A stretch of DNA of 64,000 bases from Aliiglaciecola sp. M165 (GTDB lineage Bacteria; Pseudomonadota; Gammaproteobacteria; Enterobacterales; Alteromonadaceae). Positions 48,712 through 58,661 of this stretch are shown here, one piece after another. Position 1 is the stretch's first letter, and each line of letters begins with the position of its first letter. Both the position numbers and the translations under genes were made by a program. The stretch covers positions 1-64,000 of the forward strand of contig NZ_VKKH01000009.1 in NCBI RefSeq assembly GCF_007197995.1, given 5' to 3'. The notes beneath the pieces were generated by a model. It saw nothing but the letters and a program-made list of their open reading frames with translations. It ran no database searches and was not told the DNA's origin.

Positions 48712-50327
48712 ATATTATGTTCCTGTTTGAGCATATCAGCGGCACGCTCAGCGATCATAATCGTTGGTGCGTTAGTGTTACCACCAATCAAACTGGGCAT
48801 CACCGACGCGTCAACCACTCTCAATCCTTTCACCCCTTTCACTTTTAATTCCGTATCCACTACAGTCATTTCATCGTCAACCTGGCCCATCTTGCAGGTG
48901 CCAATGGGATGATAAATGGTTTCGGAGCGTTTGCGGATAAAGGCTAAAATCTCTTCATCAGATTGGGCTTCAGGTCCTGGGCCAATTTCCCAGGACCCGT
49001 ATTGCTGAAACTCTTCTGCGGCAAGGATTTCGCGGGCTTTTCTCACACCATCAATCATCACAGCTACATCATCTTCATGGGTAAGATACTTGGGATCAAT
49101 AATTGCCGGAGCAAGAGGATCATTTGAACGTAAGCGGATCTCGCCTCGACTTTTTGGATACAAACAACAGACGTGCACACCATAACCATATCCAAACGCG
49201 GTGCTGCGACCATGATTTAACAAGATTGCCGGTAAGAAATGGTACTGAATGTCCGGTCTGTCAGTTGCATGTTTGGTTTTTGCAAAGCCGCCCGCTTCGG
49301 CAATATTTGACGATAAAACGCCCTTACGACCGAACATATATTGAAATGCCGCCTTGATATACATAGGAATCGAGCCAAACGCCACTGCGTAGCCTTCTTT
49401 GGCCTGACAGCGATGCTGCACAATAGCATCTAGGTGATCTTGCAAGTTCTGGCCTACGCCAGGCAAATCAACCAAGGTTTCGATACCATGCTCTGCCAAA
49501 TGTTCCTTCGGGCCAATGCCAGAAAGCATCAGCACCTGTGGGCTGTTAATCGCGCCACCGGAGACAATCACTTCTTTGCTGGCTTGCAATTGAACAGGCT
49601 TGCCTTTTAAGGTTAAAGAAACGCCCGTTGCACGTTTTTGCTCAAAGACGATTCGTTCTACTTGAGCGTGAGTCAACACGGTCAAATTAGTCCGCTCCAG
49701 CGCGGGCTTAAGATAACCTTTAGCGGTTGAACAACGCTGACCGTTAGCCTGCGTCACTTGATAGAACCCCAACCCTTCCCGTTCTGAGCCATTAAAATCC
49801 TGTAAGGTCTTCATCCCAACTTCAGCTGAGCTTTTCACAAAGGATTCAGACAACGGATTGTGGTGGCGTAAGTCGTTTACACTCAATAACCCTTGGTCAC
49901 CGTGATCGTCGCTTGCACCATGTTGCTGCTTCTCGGACTTTAAAAAATAAGGTTTAACCGACTGCCAGTCCCAGCCCGTCGCTCCCTGTTCATGCCAGTC
50001 ATCATAGTCTTTTTGATCACCACGGATATAACACATGGCGTTAATTGAACTTGATCCGCCTAACGTTTTACCACGCGGCCAATACAACTCACGATTGTCC
50101 AACTCTGTTTGCTCCGCCGTATCATACTTCCAACCCACACCGTCAATACGAGCAAGTAAAGACAGGCCAAAAGGAATATGGATAAGTGGATTGGAATCTT
50201 TGCCCCCGGCTTCAAGCAAACATACGCTTACCTTTGGATTTTCAGTCAATCGGGATGCTAAGGCAGCGCCAGCGGAACCGGCTCCGACAATAATAAAATC
50301 GAATTGAGTCTGCGTTAAATCGTGCAT
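48708..50327 (-). CDS. GMC-family FAD oxidoreductase (choline/alcohol dehydrogenase-like)
   Basis: 539 residues. FAD-binding GAGSAGAALASRL lies at the N-terminus. GMC signatures 1 (GGSSSINAMCYIRG) and 2 (SGGAINSPQVLMLSGIG) are complete. The catalytic H/N pair is in YHPIGTCKMG and NTNAPTIM. The sequence type is shared by BetA and the membrane-associated alcohol dehydrogenase AlkJ. Neighbouring fatty-acid genes favour an alcohol substrate, but betaine genes are absent, so the substrate is open. Confidence 0.92.
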   Translation of the reverse strand: MHDLTQTQFDFIIVGAGSAGAALASRLTENPKVSVCLLEAGGKDSNPLIHIPFGLSLLARIDGVGWKYDTAEQTELDNRELYWPRGKTLGGSSSINAMCYIRGDQKDYDDWHEQGATGWDWQSVKPYFLKSEKQQHGASDDHGDQGLLSVNDLRHHNPLSESFVKSSAEVGMKTLQDFNGSEREGLGFYQVTQANGQRCSTAKGYLKPALERTNLTVLTHAQVERIVFEQKRATGVSLTLKGKPVQLQASKEVIVSGGAINSPQVLMLSGIGPKEHLAEHGIETLVDLPGVGQNLQDHLDAIVQHRCQAKEGYAVAFGSIPMYIKAAFQYMFGRKGVLSSNIAEAGGFAKTKHATDRPDIQYHFLPAILLNHGRSTAFGYGYGVHVCCLYPKSRGEIRLRSNDPLAPAIIDPKYLTHEDDVAVMIDGVRKAREILAAEEFQQYGSWEIGPGPEAQSDEEILAFIRKRSETIYHPIGTCKMGQVDDEMTVVDTELKVKGVKGLRVVDASVMPSLIGGNTNAPTIMIAERAADMLKQEHNI

Positions 50328-50628
50328 TTATTCTCTTTACTACTACTATGGAAAATCTAAGTCACTGAAAACGATAAAAAATTCTATTACCAGTAAAAAT
50401 TACTCAGCAACTGCTCTGATGTCATACCAGTGAGTGTATCAAAAAAGTCAAATGGGTGTTACTGAAATGTAATGGTATTCAAATCTAGACTATTATTATG
50501 CTCCAGCAATGCTGTCGCCGGGTGATGAGCTGCTCCAGTGCGCTGCACGTTCATTACCTTAAGACTTACGGAGACCAGAATTACCGTCTTAGGTTTTAAC
50601 TCATTGGATTGTTAAGTTTACGGAAGTT
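50328..50628. other. Intergenic with one imperfect inverted repeat
   Basis: No gene is seen. ACCTTAAGAC (about 50556) and GTCTTA-GGT (about 50586) form an imperfect inverted repeat followed by TTTT, a possible weak hairpin or terminator on the plus strand. Confidence 0.5.
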
Positions 50629-51585
50629 TCAATTATCTATATCCAAATAGTCAATCAATCCAGATATATCATTGTTTTTTATCAGCTCGGTGACTTCATC
50701 ACTACGTCGTCTTATCTGTTGAGCATCAATATATTTCTCGACGTATTCGACATAGGCCATAATAACATCTTGATTGCACCAATCTCTAATATTGCACAAA
50801 GCAACGTCAATGACTGGTTGTAATTCTGAACTGAGTTCGTGATTGTGAGCAATGTAAGTTTTTAGTGCATCGTATGCATTAATGTCATCTTGCCCTCTTA
50901 CTTTTAGTGCCGATACGATAATATCCAACGCTTCGTCAGGTTCAAACCTTTCGGGGTGTATTGAATAGACAAATGCACTTGCATGCGAATTACCACGTTT
51001 GTGGCTTTTAAGCATCCATTCGTAGTGTGTTTCATTCGAGCTAAGCTTTTCAATAGAGACGGTTTCAATAAGGTCTTGGCAATAAATATAATGCGCCTTT
51101 TACTGTCCGATAAGATCATAGTATTCATTTTCAACTTCTAGTCTATCAATAGTCGCTTTACTAGAGACGCCGACACATTCGCGCAACGCTAAAGCAACTC
51201 TATATTGTGCAGCATCATCGCCAGCCAATGCCTTGTCGATATTCTCTTTGTATATCTTGAAGGGTGAAGAAGGATAAATACTGAATAATCCAGTCGCTGA
51301 AATTGCTTCTGGATAAGGGCTAATTTCAAAATTCTTGATTTCTTGGATGGAAAAGTTTTTAGAAACATAAGGTTCATCTTTAGCGCTTGAATAAACAGGT
51401 TCCTTAGGACCTAGTTTGGCGTCACCTTCTAATGCTGAGCTTTCAGCATAGTGCGAGATAGTATTTTCGCGCCCCGATGTTGTTTGTTTGGCTTTATCCT
51501 GAAATTCAATAAATATATAGAACCCGATCAAACACAACAATGCTGAGGACAACACTAAAACAATCTGCGTTTTTTTCTTTACCAC
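50629..51585 (-). pseudogene. Hypothetical membrane-anchored protein broken by one in-frame stop
   Basis: Two open frames, 51585-51100 (161 codons) and 51015-50629 (128 codons from its first ATG), lie in the same reading frame. Only a TAA at 51102-51100 separates them. After that stop, 28 open codons (KAHYIYCQDLIETVSIEKLS then SNETHYEW) join the second part, so the intact gene would encode about 318 residues. The N-terminus has one transmembrane helix (IVLVLSSALLCLIGFYIFIEF). The middle (KALAGDDAAQYRVALALRECVG) is SEL1/TPR-like. A CAA or CAG to TAA change would explain the stop. Function unknown. Confidence 0.85.
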
Positions 51586-51622
51586 TATTGCTCCATACTC
51601 TACAACACGATATCAAAGATGA

Positions 51623-53101
51623 TTATTTGAGTGTGATCGTAAATGCCTTTTTAAAATCTTTTGCAGGGAGTCGATTTTTGTCTGGTTGCCGAATTCTCCA
51701 GGCCTGCACGGTCATGCCGATATCATCAGTATTTTTATGAAAGCCAATGGTCATAAAGTGCTCGCGGGTGCGTTCACGCCAATATGCTGAAAACGGGTAG
51801 CCGCGCTTGGTTTTCACATTAAATGCTTTATCGTATTCCACTGTTTTTGGTTCAACGCCTTTCACTTCAACCATATCAGGATCAGGGAATAGCTTGGGCG
51901 AATTGCTAGCTTTTGCTGAGGCAAAACTGTTTAAACCGGTTAAATTGGACATCGGCGAGGAAACCACTTCAATCAACCTGGCTCCCTTATCACCGATTTT
52001 TACTTTTGCAATGCGCCCAAAGTGCACGTCACCTGACATGACCACAATATCGTGCCCTGAGATTGCCATAGCCTCAATCAGTTTCGAATACTGAGGCTGA
52101 AAGCTTAGCAAATTTCGTTCGAGTTTATTTTTGTTGGCAAGCAATACTTGAGGGATAACTAACACACCAGGTTTGGTTAATCCTTTTGCCCAATTTACAA
52201 GTTTGTCAAAACCGGCATTATCAATAAATTGGGTTTTACTGCGATATGAGCGCAAATCAGCCACGCAAAAAGACAGATCATTGCCAATATCAAACACTTC
52301 TATCTTACTGGTTTGCTGCACATTCATTACCCCGTCTCGCGAAGCGGCTTTCCATGCATGACGCACTTTCTTTACTTTGAGCATAAAGAGTGTGGGCAAT
52401 AAACTGTCGTAAAACGGATAATCGTTCCAATATTCGTGGTCATCGGGCAGCATCCAAGTGCCTCCTCGGGTTAGCATGCTGCCCAACGCTTGCCAATGCT
52501 TTGCATAGTCATCTGCAACCCGTTGACGTACTTCGTTAGTCAGAGGAGACAATGAATCTAGACCAATGTCTAAATACACCTGATCTCCCACCATAAACTT
52601 AACATCAGGTTTAAATGCCGTGTCACCTCGTTCATACAACCCTTTAAATGCTTGCGCGGCTCGGCCTGAATCTCGGTGTTCGTAAAAACAACTACTCAAA
52701 GCGACGGTGAACGCTTTGTTCTTATCGCTTGGAAGCGAGTCTGGGAGGGTCGAAAAGGTGCCACGCCGTAGTAACTGCCATTGGTCGTTACCTTCAAATT
52801 CATCACTCTCTAAACGCTGATAAAAATTTACCGAATATTCAGTCCCCGCCGTTAAATTTGAAATGCGTGCTGTATGGTAAAATCGTTGACTGAGTTTGTT
52901 AAAAGGTCGTTGCCAACTATGTTGGAGTATTTCGATTCTCTGCACTTCGTTACCATTAGCATAAATAATTAACCTGGCTAATTTGGGCTTTCGCAAAGTG
53001 GGGAACAAGGTTCCGGCCCAAAGTACGGCAGAAGTTTGTGTCACTTTATGAAACACCAAGCTCCACTGAGAAGTGTTGGTAGGGAAATCGACGATATTCA
53101 T
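51623..53101 (-). CDS. Alkaline phosphatase D (PhoD)-like phosphodiesterase/phosphatase
   Basis: 492 residues. Metal-site motifs of PhoD-like metallophosphatases are present: LSSCFYEHRDSG, FMVGDQVYLDIGLDS, WMLPDDHEYWNDYP, and VMSGDVHFGRIAK. A fibronectin-like N-terminal domain spans about 1-120. No Tat signal peptide is visible, unlike classical secreted PhoD. The substrate (phosphomonoester or diester, or lipid) is unresolved. Confidence 0.9.
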   Translation of the reverse strand: MNIVDFPTNTSQWSLVFHKVTQTSAVLWAGTLFPTLRKPKLARLIIYANGNEVQRIEILQHSWQRPFNKLSQRFYHTARISNLTAGTEYSVNFYQRLESDEFEGNDQWQLLRRGTFSTLPDSLPSDKNKAFTVALSSCFYEHRDSGRAAQAFKGLYERGDTAFKPDVKFMVGDQVYLDIGLDSLSPLTNEVRQRVADDYAKHWQALGSMLTRGGTWMLPDDHEYWNDYPFYDSLLPTLFMLKVKKVRHAWKAASRDGVMNVQQTSKIEVFDIGNDLSFCVADLRSYRSKTQFIDNAGFDKLVNWAKGLTKPGVLVIPQVLLANKNKLERNLLSFQPQYSKLIEAMAISGHDIVVMSGDVHFGRIAKVKIGDKGARLIEVVSSPMSNLTGLNSFASAKASNSPKLFPDPDMVEVKGVEPKTVEYDKAFNVKTKRGYPFSAYWRERTREHFMTIGFHKNTDDIGMTVQAWRIRQPDKNRLPAKDFKKAFTITLK

Positions 53102-53240
53102 TGGCGTGTCCTTATTTCGCAGTCATCTGTAAGCTTAGATGGAAATGGACATAGTGCTATTAACTCACCGTTAATTTGGTAGAATTTTCACCTTTAATCA
53201 ACGATTCAACCACACATTTGGGGATGACTGAAGTCTAGAT

Positions 53241-54080
53241 GTGCCCCATATAGAGCAGGTGTATTGGTTAACAGAAACCATGCAAAGCTTGACATATCTT
53301 GTCCGAGGAATTCACACTAGTGAGTATCTGCATACTTGCTTAATGAAAGTAACATTGTCTCAACCTTGGCTACAGTCTCTTATCACACGCTATGAGCCCT
53401 TGATCGCTAAATGGATGATCAAGTTAGGTAAACTGACGCATGTGGATTACACAATAGAAGAACTAAACGATTTGGCCAAGCCGCTCTTTCCGCAGACCTT
53501 TAAAGTCGATGTGCCAGTAGGGAAAGGGGTGTTTACAATTTTAGAGGGTGAAATTGATATTCCCCGCCGTGAAAACAACGTGCATGTGCAGCTTCTTAGC
53601 AGTTTAGATATAGACGCAGTGGGCAATCCTTTGTACCGAGCCCATGTGTTAATCGTGATACACATTGCACCCCAATACGATGTCGAGCATAAAACCGTAT
53701 TCATCAAAGACATGACTTTAGAATCCATTCGATTGATTCAAGACGAATATTCTTTGCTCAACGATTCTAGGCAGTTACTTGATTTAGTGTTGCCCCGAGG
53801 TGTTCAAAACCTGATCACCGGCACCTTCAAATCCGCGTTAGGTATAGTTACGGCAGGCAGTTCAGATTTAGCTTCTGACTATTTGCATATTTATTTGTCT
53901 GGTAGCAAACAAAAAGTGTTGGATTATCACAAGCCGCAACTCACAAAATTAATTGAAGAGTTAAAACAAGATCCAGAACTGATCTATGAAATGGATGAAT
54001 CTGACTGGCAAGAAAAGCTATTTCGGCAATACGGCAAGCAAGTCGTTGTTGAAGAGGGGTGTGTGAGGTTTAAGTTTTAA
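53241..54080 (+). CDS. Conserved hypothetical protein (DUF1439/YceB-like features)
   Basis: Up to 279 residues from a GTG at 53241; ATGs at 53280 and 53344 are alternatives. No clear signal peptide. The central part (VPVGKGVFTILEGEIDIPRR; VHVQLLSSLDIDAVGNPLYRAHVLIVI) resembles the lipid-binding-like fold of DUF1439/YceB, but I cannot confirm it. The C-terminus (LFRQYGKQVVVEEGCVRFKF) is unrecognised. Single gene between the PhoD-like gene and the DUF4231-like gene. Confidence 0.6.
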   Translation: MPHIEQVYWLTETMQSLTYLVRGIHTSEYLHTCLMKVTLSQPWLQSLITRYEPLIAKWMIKLGKLTHVDYTIEELNDLAKPLFPQTFKVDVPVGKGVFTILEGEIDIPRRENNVHVQLLSSLDIDAVGNPLYRAHVLIVIHIAPQYDVEHKTVFIKDMTLESIRLIQDEYSLLNDSRQLLDLVLPRGVQNLITGTFKSALGIVTAGSSDLASDYLHIYLSGSKQKVLDYHKPQLTKLIEELKQDPELIYEMDESDWQEKLFRQYGKQVVVEEGCVRFKF

Positions 54081-54116
54081 CACTCATCCCAAGTCGTGTT
54101 TTTTCTCAGAAAACTG

Positions 54117-54587
54117 TTATTGAGGATTTACATCTTTTGCAGGACTTAACGTAGTAAAATAGGTGCTGGTTTCTGCTGTTTCTATTTCTTCAAACTCAGC
54201 GTAAAAATTCTGCAGTAATTTATTTATTTCATTTTCATCTGTGCTTTTCTGAGCATTCAGACGACGAAAATGAAAAACAGTCATATCGCGCAAACGCCTC
54301 AACGCAAATTCAGAACGTCGATAATTTTGCCAAAGCATATGATAGTTGCCGATTTGCAGCATGAATGAACAGAAGGCAACTAACACACTTAGCCCGGCAA
54401 CGATGTAGTTTTTTTGTCCCATGTCAGTAAAAAGAGCAAACAGAGGCAATGAGGTAGACGACAACCCGAGCAAAACAGAAAACACCCAAAACAACCGCAT
54501 ACACGCATTGGCACGAGTCTCGAACCACGTTATTTTGTCATTGGCGATTCGGGTAATTTCTGTAATTTCAATGTCTTTGGCTTCCAT
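54117..54587 (-). CDS. Two-helix membrane protein, DUF4231/SLATT-like
   Basis: 156 residues. Two adjacent hydrophobic helices (LFWVFSVLLGLSSTSLPLFAL; YIVAGLSVLVAFCSFMLQI) are followed by YRRSEFALRRLRDM and a cytoplasmic coiled region. This is the DUF4231/SLATT layout. SLATT proteins are often effector membranes in nucleotide-signalling systems, but no such partner is next to it. It lies 15 bases after the WS/DGAT gene. Confidence 0.68.
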   Translation of the reverse strand: MEAKDIEITEITRIANDKITWFETRANACMRLFWVFSVLLGLSSTSLPLFALFTDMGQKNYIVAGLSVLVAFCSFMLQIGNYHMLWQNYRRSEFALRRLRDMTVFHFRRLNAQKSTDENEINKLLQNFYAEFEEIETAETSTYFTTLSPAKDVNPQ

Positions 54588-54602
54588 GGCGGCTTCCCTA
54601 CA

Positions 54603-56099
54603 TCAATCTCGCACAGATTCAGACACAATTTTGTCATCTTCAGGCAAATTCTCTTCGTGATGCACCTCTTCTTCAACTATCGACAAGTGATCATCGCGAA
54701 CCTTTTCACCGATATCATCAATATTCAGAGAAGGGTCATCGATACACTTCTCAAGCATATCGAATGCTTCGGTGAAATACTGAGCCAATGGTTCTAGCGA
54801 CTTAATGTTTTTGTCACAGCAGACCATCCCCACGTTTGCTACGCCATTGTAAGTGATAAGCGTAATGTTCACACCACCACCTGGGGTCATGGTTGAGATA
54901 GGATAACAAGCCAATAATTTACTGTCTTTCAAATAACGTAAATCTGAAGGACCAGGAACATTGGATATTAAAATATTTGCAATAGGACGCACAAAGTCAG
55001 ACAGTCGTATCATTTCGAACAACAGTGCGTAAGACTGAATCAACAGGGTGTAATAACTAAAGGCAGCAGGCCGTGAACGTTTAGCCGCCCGTTTAACAAT
55101 ACGATGATTTTCGATGATCTGACGCAATCGCAAATAGGGGTCATTTTTACCATGAGCTAGCCTTACTGGCACAATAGCAATTTTATTCCCTGCAGTCTGT
55201 TCTCCGGGTTTTCGCAGGTTAATTGGCATATTGGTATACAACGCTTTATCAAACGAATGCCCGTAGCCTTTCAAAAACTGATGAACGCCAATGTCAAAAC
55301 AACACAATAAAATTTCATTGGCAGACGCCCTCGCCCTTTTGCTTAGCGCCTTCACTCGGGAAAAGTCCATATCAACCGTGGATACAACCCGGCCCTTTTT
55401 AACCTGTCCGGTCAACAGGGTTTTAGTCCCGGAAAAAGGAATAGGCATATAGGTGGGGTTGACGTAGGTGATTTTCATTAATAAGCGTAGGAATATATAA
55501 AGCAGATCGAACAGCACCATAACAAATTCGAACAAACCGACAAAAATCGATTTGAAAATATTTTGCTTACGTTTAGCCCGCGACTTACGTTTGGTAGCCC
55601 AAACTGGAACAAACTTGTCGGTGTTTTTTTCTGGTAAATACCCCGCCTGAAACCATCGAATCAAGGTCGCTCCATCACCATACATGTGGTGAACTTTAGC
55701 GTAAATAGCAAACTGATTACTTTTGCCATCTTTAATAAAATGGTTTTGCCACAAGGGTTTATCTCGATCCAACCAAGTTTCATGTAGTTTGGCGATAAGT
55801 ACATGAAGACTTTCACGGTCATTCAAATCGTCCACTTCGTGAAGCTGAACGTGATAATTCATATCTAATTTTTCAACGGGCTGAAGACTAGTAGGAAAAC
55901 CCAAAAAGCTTTTCACTTTGCCATTAAATGGACTGCTGGCCTCGTCGAATTGACGAACCTCTTCACAGAGATTGTCGACATAATCAGCGGGTGCATCTTC
56001 TGGCATTTCCAACAATTGCAAACTAGCAACGTGTTTGGGATTATCTTCAGATTCAGTAATCCAAAAAGTTTTATCAAGAAACGTGATTTTCTTACTCAA
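54603..56099 (-). CDS. Wax ester synthase / diacylglycerol acyltransferase (WS/DGAT)
   Basis: Bifunctional acyltransferase that forms wax esters or triacylglycerol from acyl-CoA. The catalytic HHxxxDG motif is HHMYGDG (137-143). The conserved NVPGPSDLRY and TPGGGVNITLITYNG blocks are present. 498 residues. TTG start with GAAGGA upstream. A hydrophobic segment (FVMVLFDLLYIFLRLLM) may attach it to membrane or droplets. The TetR gene directly upstream (34 bases) is likely its regulator. Confidence 0.94.
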   Translation of the reverse strand: MSKKITFLDKTFWITESEDNPKHVASLQLLEMPEDAPADYVDNLCEEVRQFDEASSPFNGKVKSFLGFPTSLQPVEKLDMNYHVQLHEVDDLNDRESLHVLIAKLHETWLDRDKPLWQNHFIKDGKSNQFAIYAKVHHMYGDGATLIRWFQAGYLPEKNTDKFVPVWATKRKSRAKRKQNIFKSIFVGLFEFVMVLFDLLYIFLRLLMKITYVNPTYMPIPFSGTKTLLTGQVKKGRVVSTVDMDFSRVKALSKRARASANEILLCCFDIGVHQFLKGYGHSFDKALYTNMPINLRKPGEQTAGNKIAIVPVRLAHGKNDPYLRLRQIIENHRIVKRAAKRSRPAAFSYYTLLIQSYALLFEMIRLSDFVRPIANILISNVPGPSDLRYLKDSKLLACYPISTMTPGGGVNITLITYNGVANVGMVCCDKNIKSLEPLAQYFTEAFDMLEKCIDDPSLNIDDIGEKVRDDHLSIVEEEVHHEENLPEDDKIVSESVRD

Positions 56100-56132
56100 T
56101 CTTGTATTCCTTCAAAGTCCAATTAAAACCTA

Positions 56133-56780
56133 TTATTCCACCAATTCACTCACAAGAGAATGTGTTGCAATCGCTTCTTGCAGTTGATGCAGCTCGCCTT
56201 GTGGGATATTAATGTAGGGCAATACGGCAAACATTATCATTGCTAGTCCCTTGTACAAATGGGTTTCGTCGCTGATATCCTGCCCCTTTAAAGCATAGTA
56301 ATTAGCTGACTGCGTAAACACCAGTCCAATGAGTTCAACAATTTGCAGGCTTTGGACTTGGCTGGCTTTTATACTGCCGTTTTGAATAAAATCGTTGAGT
56401 AACTTCTCGATACATTTTTCCTGCGAAGCCAGATTTTTCTTGAACGATTTGGCTACAGCTGGGTGATTTTCGGCCAAATTAGCTTGATTGTGATAAAGAA
56501 ATTGAAACAGATGGCCTTTTTCTAGAACTAAATACAAAAAGTAGAAAAAATCTTCAATACTCAGAGACTTGTGTAGCGCGGAGTTGATTACTCTGTCCAT
56601 TTGCTCTCGATACAAGTCAAACAAGGCAGCGACAATAATTTCTTTGCCCTTAAAATGGTAATAGAGATTTCCCGGGCTAATATCGAGTTCAAGGGCTATA
56701 TCGACGCTGCTGACGTTACTTTCTCCCCTTTGATTGAATAAATCGAGTGAGGTGACAAGGATTTTTTCAGCTGTTTTCAT
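56133..56780 (-). CDS. TetR-family regulator of the WS/DGAT unit
   Basis: 215 residues. The HTH is SSVDIALELDISPGNLYYHFKGKE. The C-terminal domain (about 80-200) is of the TetR-like acyl-ligand type. It lies upstream of the acyltransferase gene on the same strand, and likely autoregulates the operon. Confidence 0.9.
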   Translation of the reverse strand: MKTAEKILVTSLDLFNQRGESNVSSVDIALELDISPGNLYYHFKGKEIIVAALFDLYREQMDRVINSALHKSLSIEDFFYFLYLVLEKGHLFQFLYHNQANLAENHPAVAKSFKKNLASQEKCIEKLLNDFIQNGSIKASQVQSLQIVELIGLVFTQSANYYALKGQDISDETHLYKGLAMIMFAVLPYINIPQGELHQLQEAIATHSLVSELVE

Positions 56781-56867
56781 AAATAAAGACCAAGTTGTCG
56801 ATTACTGTCGTAATATTGCTTATCATTTCACATTGCGAAAACTTTGTACAAATTAAAGGAAAATACC

Positions 56868-57632
56868 GTGATAAGAGTCTTGTTCAATAAAAAAGGTGGT
56901 GTTGGGAAGTCTAGCCTTTCGGTAAACTTGGCAGCTATCGCGGCGCATCGGGGCCTCAAGACATTAATTGTCGATTTAGATACCCAATGCAACAGCACTG
57001 CCTATTTGGACGCGCAAAAAGAACAAGATAAAAACACCATTGCTGATCTATTTGAACAAACCATTACCTTTCACTTACATCGCCGACATGCCAAGGAGTT
57101 TTGCCAGACCACAGATGTGAAGAATCTTGACATTATCGCAGGCTCGCCCCGCTTAGCTGAATTGGAAAGTGAATTGGATAGCCGACATAAAATTTACAAG
57201 TTGAAAGAAGCATTAACTTCATTGAGTGAAGACTATGATCGGATATTTATTGATACTGCTCCAGCTTTGAATTTTTACAGTATGTCGGCGTTGATTGCGG
57301 CCAAACGCTGCCTGATACCCATCGACTGCGATGACTTTGCCCGCCAAGGCTTGTACAGCCTTCAGCAAAAAATCGCAGAGATCCGCGAAGATCATAATGA
57401 TGAATTGGAAGTTGAAGGGATCATTGCCAATCAATATATGAGCAATGCTAATCTGCCAAAACAAATTGTTGAGGAATTAATCGCCGAAAACTACCCGGTG
57501 CTGCCACAATACATTTCTCAATCGGTCAAAATGCGCGAGTCTCATCAAGCTAAAAAGCCTCTGATAAAATTAGCTCCCAATCATAAGTTGACTCAGTCTT
57601 TAGTGGGCATCTTTGATATTCTTGAGCAATAG
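56868..57632 (+). CDS. ParA-family P-loop ATPase (orphan)
   Basis: 254 residues from the GTG at 56868 (AAAGGA upstream); an open extension to a TTG at 56844 is less likely. The deviant Walker A KKGGVGKSS (8-16) and LIVDLDTQCNSTAYLD show a ParA/Soj-type ATPase. IFIDTAPAL and ANQYMSNANLPKQIVEEL follow. No parB lies nearby. The gene abuts the ankyrin gene with no gap, so the two are co-translated. Confidence 0.92.
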   Translation: MIRVLFNKKGGVGKSSLSVNLAAIAAHRGLKTLIVDLDTQCNSTAYLDAQKEQDKNTIADLFEQTITFHLHRRHAKEFCQTTDVKNLDIIAGSPRLAELESELDSRHKIYKLKEALTSLSEDYDRIFIDTAPALNFYSMSALIAAKRCLIPIDCDDFARQGLYSLQQKIAEIREDHNDELEVEGIIANQYMSNANLPKQIVEELIAENYPVLPQYISQSVKMRESHQAKKPLIKLAPNHKLTQSLVGIFDILEQ

Positions 57633-58661
57633 ATGGCCAAAACTGTTTTAAGCCTTAAAAAATTAGTTTTATTTGCCACCTTTAGCGCGATCTCAGGATT
57701 GGTTAGCTTTATTTTTTTTCTTGCTGCCGAGGCTGGTAGTGGTGACACTTCTACTTTTTATGGCTTTGTATCAATCGTATGCTTCCTATTCATTTGTCTG
57801 CCACTGCTTTTTGTTAGCACCATCGCAATAAGTAATGCAAAGTCCTCCAACGCTATTTTGTACATGTTCGTGATTGTCAATTTGTTGGGTCACGGTGCCC
57901 TCGCCTTCCAGCTTGGATTTTTTGATAAGCTTATCGACAACATTGATGAAAAAGCTTCATACCAAAGTGCGCCTCAACTTTCAGAACTGAGAAAGGAATT
58001 TTCACGCGGGCCTCGAGTCAACCATGAAGTGATAGCTGAACTGCTATCAAAAGGAGCAGATCCTAACGGCAGTATTCACGGCACGGTAAAGATTCCATTT
58101 ATTGTCGTCGCTGCAAGTTATGGAGATCTGGCCGCCATGGAACTGCTGTTATATGCAGGCGCCGATGCGAATGCAAGAGCGGAGGTCGAGTTTGATGGCA
58201 TTCAGCAGCCATCGGCGCTCGATGTACTGGTGTTTTCGGCCGCGACTCATAAAGAGGTGTCTCAGGCAATAAAGGCCATGGTGGCAAAAGGTGCACACGC
58301 GCAACAAACACTTTTAGCATTAGGCAGTTGTTCTAGAGGAGACATGGCGCTTTTGGTCAATGTAACGGAAGTAGCAGAGCAACGGCAACGCGATGATAAA
58401 AACAACAATTGTTTACATTTAGCCGCACAACAGCATAAATTTGATTTTATCGATGAGTTGTTGCAGCACAGCGAATTTAGTGCGAATGCGAGAAGAGCAC
58501 TTAATCAAGCCAATGAATTAGGTCAGTTTCCGCTTGATATAGCGAGTTTACAACCAGATATCAGAACCGTAGAGGTTATTCAGCACTTTGGTGGGACCGC
58601 GAATAAAAAGCAAACATCAAAACGCATAGCAGCTCTTAAACAGCGATCATCAAACCCTTAA
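57633..58661 (+). CDS. Ankyrin-repeat membrane protein
   Basis: 342 residues. Three N-terminal transmembrane helices (FATFSAISGLVSFIFFLAAEAG; FVSIVCFLFICLPLLFV; ILYMFVIVNLLGHGALAFQL) are followed by ankyrin-like repeats from about residue 125 (VIAELLSKGADPNGS; AMELLLYAGADANAR; CLHLAAQQHKFDFIDELL). The ATG follows the ParA stop immediately. It overlaps the DUF445 gene (4 bases, convergent). Probably a membrane-bound partner of the ParA. Confidence 0.85.
   Translation: MAKTVLSLKKLVLFATFSAISGLVSFIFFLAAEAGSGDTSTFYGFVSIVCFLFICLPLLFVSTIAISNAKSSNAILYMFVIVNLLGHGALAFQLGFFDKLIDNIDEKASYQSAPQLSELRKEFSRGPRVNHEVIAELLSKGADPNGSIHGTVKIPFIVVAASYGDLAAMELLLYAGADANARAEVEFDGIQQPSALDVLVFSAATHKEVSQAIKAMVAKGAHAQQTLLALGSCSRGDMALLVNVTEVAEQRQRDDKNNNCLHLAAQQHKFDFIDELLQHSEFSANARRALNQANELGQFPLDIASLQPDIRTVEVIQHFGGTANKKQTSKRIAALKQRSSNP

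Noticed and set aside
51100-51102. Selenocysteine/pyrrolysine-type recoding of the stop
   Set aside because: The codon is UAA, not UGA or UAG, and no recoding structure is evident. A nonsense mutation is simpler.
50904-51134. 76-codon minus-strand ORF in the broken gene
   Set aside because: It is in another frame. The true downstream continuation is in frame with the upstream part across a single TAA.
54117-54587. SLATT-type anti-phage effector system
   Set aside because: The two-helix layout is suggestive, but no nucleotide cyclase, TIR, reverse transcriptase or other defence partner lies next to it.
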